Notes under the pieces: generated by a model
Databases searched by the model: none
What the model was told of the DNA's origin: nothing
Seen by the model: the letters and a program-made list of their open reading frames with translations, nothing else
Assembly: GCF_000003195.3 (NCBI RefSeq)
Contig: NC_012873.2
Location: 24,587,317 to 24,651,316, forward strand
DNA: 64,000 nucleotides
Reading direction: 5' to 3'
Source: Sorghum bicolor
Taxonomy: Eukaryota; Streptophyta; Magnoliopsida; Poales; Poaceae
In this document: positions 46,741-58,877 of the stretch, in pieces
Layout: the number at the start of each line of letters is the position of its first letter
How positions within the stretch are numbered: position 1 is the first letter of the stretch
Position numbers and translations under genes: made by a program

Positions 46741-48111
46741 TGTTGATATTGGGTAACGCCATCAAGAAATGATCCGCAAGCGCATGGATATCGGTGAGCA
46801 TTTCACCCGGGAGGTTATCCAGAGTATCGTATTTATATTTTTACCACTAGGAGAAAGCGTGCATCTAACTAACCAAATCTATTGCTACTACCCTTTAGGC
46901 TACAAACAATGTGATTCGATGTGAGCGATGTATAGAGAAGACTACAACCATACTCTCGTTCTAACCTTGGTAAGGATGATTTGCTGTTCTATTTGGGAGG
47001 CTCATGGAATCTAGACACCAAAGAGGATGTTCGACCCACACCTATATACCCTATCGATCCTGCTAATGGGATGTGGGCTACCATGGTAGCTCGGAAATGT
47101 CACGTTCCTCGCTACTACCACGGTCTAGCTAGACAGGGGATATCTATGAGTACCCTAGCCCAAACACCACATTTACGCTAGCAATGATTACTCTAAACTC
47201 AACCGGAAGAGATTAAAGTAAACTCATAAACCAAAGAACAATAAAACAAAGAACTTACTAGAATTTAGAAGTCGAAATACTGAAGAATCCTAGGAGCAAG
47301 CCTCGGGTTAGGAGACTTGATGCCACAGGTACAACCTCAGTGTAGACACTGACAGGCCGGGCATCCTCCGATCTACACCTCCACTTTATCTCTCTCAATC
47401 TAGAAGAACTTAGAAGAACTAATTCTAATCTCACATTGGATGCTAAGCCCTAATTCTCTATAGAGGAAAGGTTATCCTTCGAGGGCACCTCTCAACTCTA
47501 TAATGATGTGTTCTCCTCCAGGGGCCAGGGGCCTTGCTTATATAGCCTCCTCCTTTTGTGCCTTTTTCGTTCAGCAGGCGATGTGGTACTAAACTTTCCA
47601 CCATATCTCATTAAAATGCACATAGGCCTTAATGGACCAAAATCTGATTTGGGCCCAATTAATCCCGCAGCTCTTTTATGTGGAGTCCTTCTTTTATTAA
47701 TATCTCTTGATTCCGAACTCCAAATATAGAAAATAATATATGCATTTCGATCAGCTCGATGAGATCTTTGTAATGGTGTACTGCGTTCTGTGATTGGTGC
47801 TTGTACCATGGCGGGTGCCCAAGGGGGGAGGGCGGGCGCCCTGCCACCGGGCCCGTTCGGCCTCCCGTTCGTTCCCTTGGCTTCTGGAGTCTTCTAGACG
47901 ATAGAAAATTGCACGGCACGTTAATATCTCTATGTAAACCCGACATGTGGGCCTTTCTTCCATATTTCCAGATAACCCCCTGCAGAAATAGACAAACACC
48001 AAAACTCGTGGAATTCTATCAGATAAAACCATAAGTCTGGGTGTTGGTTGCAATTGGATCCTTTTCTTTATTTAATTGATGATTATATTTGGTACTTAAG
48101 GACCGTCAACA
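46741..48111 (-). repeat. LTR C (1371 bp)
   Basis: Begins TGTTGATATTGGGTAACGCC and ends GGACCGTCAACA. It acts as the 5' LTR because the PBS adjoins its left edge. Close match to LTR A. Confidence 0.9.
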
Positions 48112-48116
48112 GTAGG
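48112..48116. repeat. Probable target-site duplication GTAGG, right of A-B-C complex
   Basis: Pairs with ATAGG at 37422-37426. Confidence 0.75.
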
Positions 48117-48350
48117 CATGTGGTGCAAGGGTCAAAAAAGAAAAAGTCTTCATAGAAAATCTGATGCTGAGATGCATCGCTAGATGCATCGTACCGATGT
48201 AGTCCCCGAGCTTGCTGGAAGGCGTAGTATGAGCCTTGTAGCAAGGTCAAAATAGTTAAAATTATTAAATTAGACGTTATGCAATTGGATTTTCCAAGCC
48301 GAGGGCGCGCCAAACTTGTTTGCGATTGAATGGAAACGACCAACCGGTCC
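48117..48350 (-). other. Z-right 3' internal region, continued
   Basis: Non-coding, reverse match to Z-left about 17256-17440 (e.g. GATGCATCGTACCGATGTAG, CCCCGAGCTTGCTGGAAGGC). Confidence 0.75.
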
Positions 48351-48602
48351 GGCGAACTGGTCGGCCAGTCCCCGAGCATATCGTGCTCAGTGGTCGGTAC
48401 AGTGCCCAAATTGTCGAATAGGCGAACTGGTCGGCCAATCCCCGAGCATATCGTGCTCGGTGGTCGATACAGTCCCTAGATTGTCAAAAAGACGAACTGG
48501 TCAGCCAGTCCCCGAGCATATCGTGCTCGGTGGTCGGTACAGTCCCCAAATTGTCGAATAGGCGAACTGGTCGGCCAGTCCCCGAGCATATCACGTTCGT
48601 CT
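48351..48602. repeat. Palindromic tandem repeat array in Z-right (4 units of 70 bp)
   Basis: Units start at 48351, 48421, 48491 and 48561, an exact 70-bp period; the last is partial and decayed. Each has CTGGTCGGCCAG and GAGCATATCGTGCTC, the counterparts in reverse of the two palindromes in the Z-left array. Confidence 0.9.
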
Positions 48603-49016
48603 AGCCAAAGATCATGCTTATCTTTTTAAAAATCGTATCGCCGTATTAATGTGCGATGTGACGGAGCGTCCTGCCATATTGTCAGTCTGTTGCATAAAAA
48701 GGGGCGCCTGCTAACTGTGCAGCCGCTCTTTGCGTAGACCAAGAAAAAAGGAAACCAGCAATTATTCAAAAAGGCCACCAAATTAACTGCGATAATCCTT
48801 GAAAACCAAAATGCCACAACTGCCGCAAGATCCGCCCACTTCCCCAAAATGTGGGAAGTGGGAAAGGTGGGTTTGCTGTTATAAAGGGCTCGATGTTGGT
48901 CAGTATTTTTTACCGAGCAGTTGCATAGCAGCCTCCTGCCTTTACCACTACTGCCTCCTGCCTTCACCATCCTCAGCATCCTCAACACCCAGTTCAAAGC
49001 TCCTCTTGCTACGACA
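48603..49016 (+). promoter_or_regulatory. Putative promoter and leader of the Z-right antisense gene
   Basis: GTTATAAAGG (about 48879-48888) lies about 130 bp upstream of the ATG at 49017 and has a positional counterpart in Z-left. No other motif recognised. Confidence 0.45.
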
Positions 49017-52000
49017 ATGGCGAAGAGCGATTCGAAGAAAAGGGCCGAGATGATGGCCAAAGAGTGGAAGAAGTCTCGGAGCACCACGAGGTCCCTAAAT
49101 GACCTCGTCGGAATGGGGCTTCTCCAACAACGAGGAGCTCGGCGGCTGGAGGGCACTAGATGGAGAGAGTTTCCTCGACCCCCACGCCGGTGAGATTGTA
49201 ATCTTTGAGGATTACTTCAAAAGGGGATTTGGGGTTCCCGTTCATCCTTTTCTTCAAGGTCTTCTCCGTTACTATGAGATCGGGATTTACAATCTACACC
49301 CGAACTCTATTCTCCTTATCCTACCTTCATTCATGTGTGCGACGCCTATGTTGGGATAGAGCCACATTTCAATCTCTTCCACTATCTGTTCTGTTTGAGG
49401 AAGAAGGGAGCAGTTGGAGGCTCCAAGATTGCAGGTGGAGTATACCTCAATCTTCACGACGGGATGAAGATGTGTTACCTCAGCTGCCCATGGAACACCT
49501 CCCTCACCGAGTGGTACAAGAGGTGGTTCTACATCAGGGAGGAGCCGGGCAGCGCCACGTTCTGCGACGTCAGCTATGTTCCCGAGAAGAGGGTTAGCTG
49601 GACAGATCGTCCAGAGTATACTGGTCAAGTGTCAGAGCTGATGAGCATGATCGACTGGTCACGCCTGGACAGACCAGGAGTGGTCAAGAATTTCCTCGCT
49701 CGACGAGTGATGCCTTGCCAGAAGATAGTGCACTCGGTGTATGAGTATGCAGGAAGCCAAGACCCGACCAGGATGCACCGGGACAGTTTGGAAAAATTAG
49801 AGATCCAGCAGATGATGAGCGAGTTATTCAGCCTAGTTGACAATAGCTTCGTTCGAAGTGATGACTAGATGCACGCCTTCAAGCTAGGCCGACCAGCTCC
49901 TAAGGTAAATGAATACCTTGGTTTATTTGTATTGCTATTTGAATACTATAGCATTTGGCTGATGACTTGTCGTCTTTGTATCGCATATAGGAGATATTGA
50001 TCGATGCACGGTGTATGTGTCGCTGGCACCCGGTATGGACCATCCTGCTGGGGTAGACCCACCGGCAGACAATGCTGCTCGGTGTCTGCAATACACCAGT
50101 AGAGACGAGGACCAAAACCGTCCAGCACCGAACACAGATGATAGAGTGGCTGGGAAGAGGCCAATGACTGTGGAGCCATCCTCCACAGAAGCAATTCCAG
50201 TGGGGACGGCTGCAGACCCTTCGATGGGCCAAGGCTTGACCAGCCATGCCCCCAAGCGTCGCCGACTTGTGAGGATTGTCGACAACGACAATGAAGAGGA
50301 TGAAACTGCCCCGTCCTTGGTCCGGAGACCAAGCAGCCGCCCTGACGTCGCGCCGATCGACGCTGGTCGGGTAACCAGGGACCCGCCTGCCGCGCACGTC
50401 GAGCCGATACGTCCTGGAGGAACAGAAGCGGCAGCGGCGGCTGGGAGGACCAGGAGAAGGTTCTTCACAGCGGCGCACCGGAGCTCCGACCTGTAAGTCT
50501 GAAAAAGCATCTCTGCGCTATCCTCTTTTTTTACTAGGTTTGATATCAGTATGATGATTTGCATTGAATCTTCTTTTATTAGTGCGGCCTCGGATGTTGA
50601 TCCAGGCAACGTCGCCGAGCAGACCGTCCGCGAGCAGCCTGTGGAGCGGCTCGCAGTTGTGGCTCCAGCAGAGGTTGCGGAGGAGGACTCGGCCCGAGAC
50701 AAGGCCGGGGCGAGCACCCCGACAAGGGTCGATAAGACCGTAGGGACACCTCCCCCGAGCAGCATGGTGGAGGAGGAAGACAAGGTCCCGTCGCCCCCTC
50801 TTGCTGAAGAAGAGAGGATCCCAACTCTAGCCCCGGTGGAAGCTTCCACACTGGAGGGCTCCCATTGTCGAAGTAAGGGTCCAATGATACACGTTACCGT
50901 GGCTGGAGGTAGTGCGGAGGGCTAGGAGACCCAAGCGGCCTCCGATGACGAAGTGGAGGAAATCCAGGGGCGCCCCCACGATGGTCACCAACATGTTTAC
51001 GTATGATGCTAGTGTGGGGACCACTAGGCTGGCCACGAGGAGATCGCCGAGACAGAGGAGGCGGCGAGGGTAGAGCGTGCTGCTAAGCGGCTCGTTGATG
51101 AAGTTAAGGTGGGTGGTCTTACATCCTGCTGGATTATGTATATAATGTTGCTTGTTCATTATGTGATATGTATATTTCTCGCAGGGTGCAATGAAAACGG
51201 CGAAGTACCAAAAAAGTTGCTTCGACCAAATTGAAGGTGTGGTCGCCGAGAACAAGGCCTTAACTACAGAGGTGGACCGCCTTCGGCTGGAGGCCGAAAG
51301 GGAGGCGGTCGAGAAGGCGGCTCAAGAGGAGCATCTGCTGGACCTAAATCGGCGGCTAGCCGATAAGGATCATGAGAAGAGGGGTAAGTGGAGTGATCCG
51401 AGTAGTTGCAGTTAACCACGTGGTCGGTTTTGATGACCAACAAGTGTTGCTTCAAGTGTAGGGGAGGAGATCGAACGTCTCCAAATAGAGAGGGACCGGC
51501 TCGACTAGGAGCGTGCTAGTGCGCTGGAGACCGAGCGCAAGGTTGGCGAGGAGCTGAAGAACAGGAATCGAGAGCTGGCTGGTAAGAGCTATTTCGTCCT
51601 TTTCGACCACACAGTTCTCTTTCTTTTTTATACTGCCGTAGCATGTTGCTGACTGTTTGCTTGGTTTTTCTTGAAAACTTTGTCATAGTGCTTAAAGCCA
51701 ACACCAAGAAGCAGCTCGATGAGCTGGTCAAGGAACGAGACTCCTAGAAAACGAACTGCATCAAGCTCTGGAAAGGAGTTGCCCCAGTACTTGACCTGAT
51801 CAGCCTCGAGCTCCCTCAGGACCAGCCCCGCGCGCCGAAACTGACCCCGGTCGAGAAGGCGCAGCAAGCGTGGGGCTGGCTTCAGCAGTTCGTCAAGGAT
51901 GCTGGGGAGTTTGCCAGAGCACACGTCCTCAGCATGGTATGCGCTCAGTACCCCCTGGTTGATTTGTCCCAGCTGGAGAGGGGATATCCGAAGGAGGTTG

Positions 52001-52068
52001 GTCCGAGGGAGGCAGATGACCTTCGCGTCAGCCTGCTCGACCTGTCATCGACGGTGATCGGCGTATAA
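49017..52068 (+). pseudogene. Multi-exon antisense gene of a Tat element (PF04195-like), broken
   Basis: It runs opposite to the Z-right LTR. Exon 1 (49017-49904) starts MAKSDSKKRAEMMAKEW and carries IVIFEDYFKRGFGVPVHPF and LLRYYEIGIYNLHPNSILL, resembling the 'putative gypsy type transposon' domain PF04195 (by eye), then SCPWNTSLTEWYKRWFYI. Five introns with GT/AG ends are predicted: 49905-49990, 50493-50582, 51109-51184, 51384-51461 and 51592-51688. Exons 2-3 are low-complexity, acidic and Pro/Ala-rich. Exons 4-5 form a coiled coil (VVAENKALTTEVDRLRLEAE). The last exon ends YPLVDLSQLERGYP, then a stop at 52066-52068. Defects: frameshifts near 49125 and 49325, stops at 49866, about 50922, about 51507 and about 51745. 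Extra antisense ORFs with this domain are known in Tat-lineage elements; their function is not established. Confidence 0.65.
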
Positions 52069-52082
52069 ACCTCTACTGGACG

Positions 52083-52087
52083 TCAAC
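52083..52087. repeat. Target-site duplication TCAAC, left of CRM-like element
   Basis: Matches 60049-60053. Confidence 0.9.
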
Positions 52088-53259
52088 TGGTGAGGTCGTT
52101 GTCCCGATCTTCATGACGTAGGATAACTAGCTGAAGATCAGCCGATAACTTGCTGCAAGCAGCGAGGATAACTAGTGCAACCTGACGACACGCACAAGGA
52201 GCTAACCACCGTCTCTATACGGCAGCCTGAACCAAGGATTCGCCCAACCACACTCTCAAAGAACCAACCTACGCAATCTGAACTCGAGGATCAGGAGCAC
52301 GGATTGGGTGCCGATGACGCGGCCGCTTCTGTAATCTCCACGAAGGAAAACACAAGAGCAAAGGGGTAGAGATCTCTCTCTGAATTTGTTAGCACACAGC
52401 TGAACAAAGTGGTTTGTATTCTCAATATCATAAGTCTTCGATTACAATGAGTCTTAGGGGGTATTTATACTAGCAACAGCCCTGCTAGATAGGTATGAAA
52501 ATGAAATAGAGTTTCTGAGCGAAGGCAATGTGAAAGGTCCCCTCGAAATGGATTCCCGAAGTGACTTCGCGTGACTGTTGGCCTCCAGAGCAGTTTCCAA
52601 TAAACTGACCATAACTTTCCATTGGGAAGTCCAAATGATGATCCGTTTCTTGGGTGTGAAACTAGACTCCGAGAGATTTCTATCAATATATTCCGTGCAC
52701 CACGAAACGCTGTAGATTGGTACAGTTTTACTTGGCAAGTTGTACCAACATTCTGTCACGACAGACTGTTGACCTTCTGAGCAGTCTATACTAATTCTAG
52801 TCTGCAGGTAATATGGAGTATCCAAACTGGTCGCCACTTGATTCACTGGAAAGTAGACTCGAAGAGCTTTCCAACAAGTGCTCATGGGCCTTCATAGCAT
52901 CTTGAAAGTGAAAGTTATGATCTTTTCTTTCAACTAGTCTGTTCTGCACCGCACTGGTCCGATCTGCCCTTCTTTCAACTGGTCCGTTCTGCACCGTGTT
53001 GTTCCAATCCTTGCGATCCAGGTCACCTCCCTCCTCATGTGTATACCTAAGCATAACCAAAGTAGAACACTTAGGTAGTATAATATTCTCATTAACATTA
53101 ATAGAACTCTCACAAAGTAGCGCGTTCACCTCTTGTTGTAGCTTCTTGGCTCGGCTACGTGTAATTGCTCCATCAATGGCTTGGGCTGGTGCCGGCGTAG
53201 TCAGTGTAGAGGTTGGCGTGGAATTAGATGGAGCATGCTGGGTTGGGATGTCCTCATCA
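52088..53259 (-). repeat. CRM-like 3' LTR, 1172 bp
   Basis: Plus-strand edges TGGTGAGGTC and TCCTCATCA, i.e. TGATGAGG...GACCTCACCA on the minus strand. It contains the 3' end of the pol reading frame (52797-53259). Confidence 0.9.
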
Positions 53260-56200
53260 TCCTCCCCCTCTTGAAAAGGAGTCGACCTCGACTCTGATTC
53301 TTCTAATCTGAAGAACGGTGTCAAGTCAGCAACGTTGAAGGTTGTGCTAACACCATAATCTTCAGGAAGCTCAATCTTGTAGGCATTATCATTGATCCTG
53401 GACAGCACTCTGAATGGACCATCTCCCCGTGGCATCAACTTGGATTTACGCTTCTCAGGAAAACGGTCTTTGCGAAGATGTACCCACACTAAATCTTCGG
53501 GCTCAAATATCACCTTCTTGCGATGCTTGTTTGCCCAATCAGCATAGTACTTGGACCTTCTTTCGATTGCTTCTTTGGTCTTCTCATGAATCTTCTTGAC
53601 ATATGATGCACGCTTGGAAGCTTCCATGTTAATCCTTTCCTGCAATGGTAGAGGCAACAAATCGATCGGAGCAAGGGGTTTGAATCCATACACAACTTCA
53701 AAAGGACACATATTAGTTGTAGAATGTACTGCCCTGTTGTAAGCGAATTCCACATGTGGCAAGCACTCTTCCCACTCCTTCAGGTTCTTCTTTATCAAGG
53801 CTCGTAGCAGCATAGAATGTGTTCTATTCACAACTTCAGTTTGTCCATCCGTTTGAGGATGACAAGGGGTGGAAAATAGCAGCCTTGTTCCAAGCTTTGC
53901 CCACAATGTCTTCCAAAAGTAGCTCAAGAACTTGGTGTCACGGTCTGAAACAATCGTTTTGGGCACGCCGTGTAATCTTACAATATCCCTGAAAAATAGA
54001 GAGGCTATGTGGGAAGCATCATCGCTTTTATGACAAGGTATAAAATGTGCCATTTTAGAGAACCGATCAACAACAACAAAAATTGAATCCATTCCCCTCT
54101 TTGTCCTAGGTAAACCCAAAACAAAATCCATGCTAATATCTTCCCAAGGGGTACTAGGAACAGGCAAGGGAGTATATAATCCATGAGGGTTCAGTTTTGA
54201 CTTAGCTTTGTGACATGTGATGCATCTTTGAACAAGTCGTTGGACATCTCTTCTCATCTTTGGCCAGTAGAAGTGATCAGCTAGCATCTCATATGTCTTT
54301 CTCCATCCAAAGTGACCCATCAATCCACCTGCATGTGTTTCCTGTAGCAACAAAAGCCTAACAGAGCAGTGGGGTACACACAATTTGTTAGCTCAAAACA
54401 AAAATCCATCATGTATATGATATTTTTCCCACCCTTTTCCAGTTGTACAGTTTGCAAATGGTTCTGAAAATTCATGATCAGTGGGGTACAATTCTTTTAT
54501 GCTTTCAAGTCCTGGCACCTTGACATTTAGTTGATTCAACAAAACATTTTTACGTGACAAAGCATCAGCAACAATGTTTTCTTTACCTTTCTTATATTTC
54601 ACAACATATGGAAAAGTTTCAATGAATTCAACCCATTTGGCATGTCTACGATTCAGTTTTGCTTGCCCCTTTAAATATTTCAAAGCCTCATGATCTGAAT
54701 GAATAACAAATTCTTTTGGCCATAAATAATGTTGCCAAGTCTCAAGAGCTCTTACCAAAGCATACAATTCTTTGTCATACACCGAGTAGTTCAGTTGTGC
54801 ACCTTCTAACTTCTCACTGAAGTATGCAACCGGCTGTCCATTTTGCATTAGGACACCACCGATTCCGATCCCACTTGCATCACATTCAACCTCAAAGGTT
54901 TTAGTGAAATCTGGTAACACCAGCAAGGGGGCTTCGGATAGCCTCTTCTTCAATTCTTGGAATGCTCTCTCTTGTGGTTCACCCCATTGGAAGGCAACAC
55001 CTTTCTTTGTTAACTCATTCAACGGAGCAGCTATGGTGCTGAAATCTCTCACAAATCTCCTGTAAAAACCAGCAAGTCCATGAAAACTTCTCACCTGACT
55101 CACATTTTCAGGAGTTGGCCAATCCTTGATTGCTTTCACCTTTGATTCATCAACCTGAATTCCTGAACCTGAAACAACAAAACCAAGAAACACAACCTGA
55201 TCTGTACAAAATGTGCACTTCTCAAGGTTAGCAAATAATTTTTCTTTTCTTAGCACATCCAAAACTTGCTTAATATGATCAACATGTTCCTCCAATGTCT
55301 TGCTGTAAATTAGAATATCATCAAAGTAAACAACAACAAACTTTCCAATGAATGCTCGCAAGACATGGTTCATCAATCTCATGAACGTGCTAGGGGCATT
55401 GGTCAAACCAAAAGGCATAACTAACCATTCATACAGCCCAAACTTTGTTTTAAAAGCAGTTTTCCATTCATCTCCAATCTTCATTCTAATTTGATGGTAA
55501 CCACTTCTCAAATCAATTTTAGAAAACATCATAGAACCACTTAATTCATCAAGCATATCATCTAGCCTAGGAATAGGATGACGATAACGAACGGTGATGT
55601 TGTTTATGGCTCTACAATCTACACACATCCTCCAAGAACCATCTTTCTTTGGCACCAAAATCACAGGAACAGCACAAGGACTTAAACTTTCTCGCACATA
55701 TCCTTTATCTAAAAGTTCTTGTACTTGCCTTTGAATCTCCTTGGTTTCTTCCGGATTGGTGCGGTACGCCGGACGGTTTGGAAGTGCAGCTCCAGGGATG
55801 AGATCAATTTGATGTTTGATACCGCGCAAAGGAGGAAGTCCAGAAGGTGTTTCCTTTGGAAAAACATCGTCATAGTCCTGCAAAACATGTGCAACAACAC
55901 TAGGGACAGATGTTAAGTCATTAGCTGAAAGCAATGTGTCCTTGCACACAAGTACAAATAGTACTTGATCTGGGTTTTTCCTCACATCTCTCATTTCAGA
56001 TTTGGTGGCTATCATCACGAAGTTCTCTCCCTCTCTTTTTCTGTCATCTCTCATGTTTGGCTTGTGGCTCTCACTCACTGATTTGTGGAGGGCACTCAAA
56101 TTATTTTTCTCTCTTTCTTTTGCACTCTCATTCCTCACTTCAAAGCACTTTTGCAAGTGCTCAGCTAGGATTTGCTGAGGTGTCATGGGTTTAAGAATCA

Positions 56201-57941
56201 ACTCCTTGTTCTTCCACTTGATGGTGTATTGATTGGTTCTACCACAATGTAGAGACGATCGATCATATTGCCATGGTCTTCCCAACAGCATGTGGCATAC
56301 TGTCATAGGCGCCACATCACACTCAACAGTGTCAATATATTCACCAATCTTGAATGGAACTTTCACTCTTTGTGCAATCTTCATAGAACCTGAATTATTA
56401 AGCCATTGCACATGATATGGATGGAGATGTTTCAGCAGCTTCAACCCAAGCTTTTCAACCATTTCTTTCCTTGCAAGATTGTGGCAACTGCCACCATCAA
56501 TGATCACTTTGACAACCTTATCTTGCACTTTAGCTCTAGTCTGAAAAAGATTGTGCCGCTGTCCATTTTCAGCATCGCTCATTTGTACACTCAAAATCTG
56601 AGTTACAACAAGAGCAGCACCAGATTCAAATTCACAGATGTCCTTCTCAAGATTACTCTCACTTCCACTATCTTCTTGTTCTTTCTCACTAGCAGATTCA
56701 TACTCCCCTTGATCATTCACAATGATGGTTCTAGCATTTGGACACTCTCTTGCAACATGACCACGACCACCACACTTGAAGCACTGAATTCCACTACTCT
56801 TGCTGGAAGAACCCACTGAGTTTGCTGATTTGAGTTTCTCATTTTGAGCAGCCAACTCTTTGCTACTAGAAGAACCAAGGTTGCTAGATCGTGCACCACC
56901 GTTTGAGCTGGAAAATGAACCTTTACTTCCACTTTCTTTGGGTGCAAATTTACTTCCACTTGCTGCACTCTTTGTGCTGAAAGATACTCCTCTAGTGGAC
57001 TTCATATCCTGCTGCAATTGCCGCTCAGCTTTGCTAGCTTGATGCACCAATTCAACAAGATTACGATATTGCTGAAATTCAACAATGCGCTGAATATTCC
57101 GATGCAGCCCTGACATAAATCTTGCAATTGTTTGCTCTTCATCTTCAATTACATTGGCTCTAATCATCGCCTTCTCCATCTCTTTATAATCCTCATCAAC
57201 ACTGAGGCTTCCTTGCTTCAGATTCTGTAGCTTGTCAAATAAATCACCGCGATAATGTTTGGGGACAAATCTTGCTCTCAATTCTCTCTTCATTTCAGCC
57301 CATGAACGAACATCACCTTGACCAGCTTCTTCTCTTTCATTCAACATTTGCTCCCACCAGATTAGAGCATACCCATCGAACTCAAGAGCAGCCATGGCAA
57401 CCTTCTTTCTCTCAGAATAATTATGCACACGAAAAATTTTATCCACCTTCAACTCCCATGTAAGATATGCTTCAGGATCAGATCCTCCTTCAAACTGGGG
57501 CATGGTGAATTTTAACTTTCCAAACCTCTCTTCATTGTGCTGATTACGCCTACGATTTCTTCGGTGACGACGATCATCATAATGGGGCTGTTCATCCTCT
57601 TCTTCTTCATCCTCTTCCTCAGTTTCACTTTCTTCCAATCCAATACCTCTCCCATGTCCATGACCAGCACCTCTACCACCATGATCACGTCGTGGAAAAG
57701 GAGGTCTTCTTGCATTGGCAGCAGCTCGCTCTCTACGCCGTTCCCTTGCACGACGAGCAGCTTCTCCTTCGCTTTCTTCATCTTCATCTTCATGGTGACT
57801 GCCATTTGCATTATCATGAGGATGAATTTGCAACTGGTTCATGAGTGCTTGAACATTGTTTGTTAGCGTCTCCATGCTTTGTTTCATCTCATCGAATTGT
57901 GCCATGGTGACACAATCATCAATCTCCGGATGCTCAGCCAT
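52797..57941 (-). pseudogene. CRM-like gag-pol, one in-frame stop
   Basis: Minus-strand ATG at 57941 ([16 protein letters not shown]). A charged N-terminal region with [17 protein letters not shown] and a long acidic run precedes the Gag core ([42 protein letters not shown]), then a CCHC knuckle ([14 protein letters not shown]) and protease ([18 protein letters not shown]). RT ([21 protein letters not shown]), RNase H ([13 protein letters not shown]) and integrase (HHCC finger around 54340-54220, SMDFVLGLP, SDRDTKF, QTEVVNRTH) follow. TGA at 54395-54393 interrupts the frame between RNase H and integrase; the frame is open on both sides. After the GDGPFRVL and YGVSTTFNVADLTPFF modules the frame enters the LTR at 53259 and ends at 52797, with ITRSRAKKLQQEVNALLCE and a repeated QNGPVERRADRTSAV-type peptide. 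A clade-specific C-terminal targeting motif is plausible there. Confidence 0.85.
53260..53271 (-). promoter_or_regulatory. CRM-like polypurine tract
   Basis: On the minus strand AGAGGGGGAGGA abuts the LTR start TGATGAGG. It lies inside the coding frame of pol. Confidence 0.8.
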
Positions 57942-58863
57942 CTTGTTGTAAAAAATTAGTGAAGGCAAAGCAACAATATATATAGAATAGGGAATTATAT
58001 GTGGAATCTCACAATCTCACCTCTCTTACCAACCGAAGCTCATGTGAGTTCCCCGCAGATTACAACGGCCAATGCGAGGTGGTAACCGAGAATGATGGTT
58101 GGGAGAATCCAAGATCAGTATTTTCCTATGACGGTGGGTTATTTGTGGAGCTTGGTGGGGATATATTTATCAAGGAATGCAATCTGAATTCTTGATATTG
58201 TAAAGTTAAACCACAATCCAAACTAGAAGTTCAATGCCTAGTGCTGACCACAAGATATGAGTGATGTAAATAGACCAAACACACGCGCAAAGATAATTCA
58301 GATTTGATGCAAACAAGGAGTATGCCTAGGATGCAAGTGTTGTAAGCAAACCCAAGCAAAATTTTGCACCAAAGATGGATAATGACTGATTGTGTGACTT
58401 GATATAAAATTCAGAACTTGAGCACATAAACAGAGTGAATTTTCTACTCTTTCTTCACAACTTTTCTTCCTCAACTCTCTTTTTTTTCACTTTCCTTTTT
58501 TTTATACCTTTTTTTTATAACTAAGAACAAGAGCAGATATAACACTTGCACACATTTTTTTTTTTGAAACAAGACACAACCGTCAGCGTTCTAACTTGAT
58601 AGGCTCAAAGTTTACGCGAAGGATGATACCGGTTTCAGATTTTCTTTAGGGATTTGTAAATATAAAAGAGGCACAAAGGACACACAAAGAATATGATGAT
58701 CAGCAACTAAACAAAACTCTAATGGACTGAAACTTAATCAAACTCACAAGAAAAACAGATTGAAACAAAGGGCTAATACAATTTTTTTATGGCTTTTTGG
58801 TGGATAGGACGAACAAGATATATATATGTAGCTAAGGGTAAAAATCCTACCGTGGAAACTTGA
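57942..58863 (-). other. CRM-like 5' leader
   Basis: 0.9 kb of AT-rich untranslated sequence with several T/A runs (58480-58570). No ORF or structured element was recognised. Confidence 0.6.
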
Positions 58864-58875
58864 GCTTTGATACCA
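58864..58875 (-). other. CRM-like primer binding site (tRNA-Met)
   Basis: On the minus strand TGGTATCAAAGC, two bases from the 5' LTR end. One base different from the Tekay-type site. Confidence 0.88.
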
Positions 58876-58877
58876 GA

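Larger units (their letters stand above)
37427..48111 (-). mobile_element. Three-LTR Athila-like complex (LTRs A, B, C)
   Basis: A minus-strand, pol-less element relative of E1. Outer LTRs A and C match each other closely and are flanked by (A/G)TAGG. A third LTR, B, with a different internal block, interrupts the internal region after 1.1 kb, and the 3' internal sequence appears twice (38794-39901 and 41129-42230). There is one PBS (next to C) and two PPTs (next to A and B). No RT, RNase H or integrase motifs are seen. Confidence 0.8.

Noticed and set aside
48351..48602. CRISPR-like repeat array
   Set aside because: The 70-bp units are contiguous without variable spacers, and the genome is a plant's; a Tat-element 3' tandem repeat explains it.
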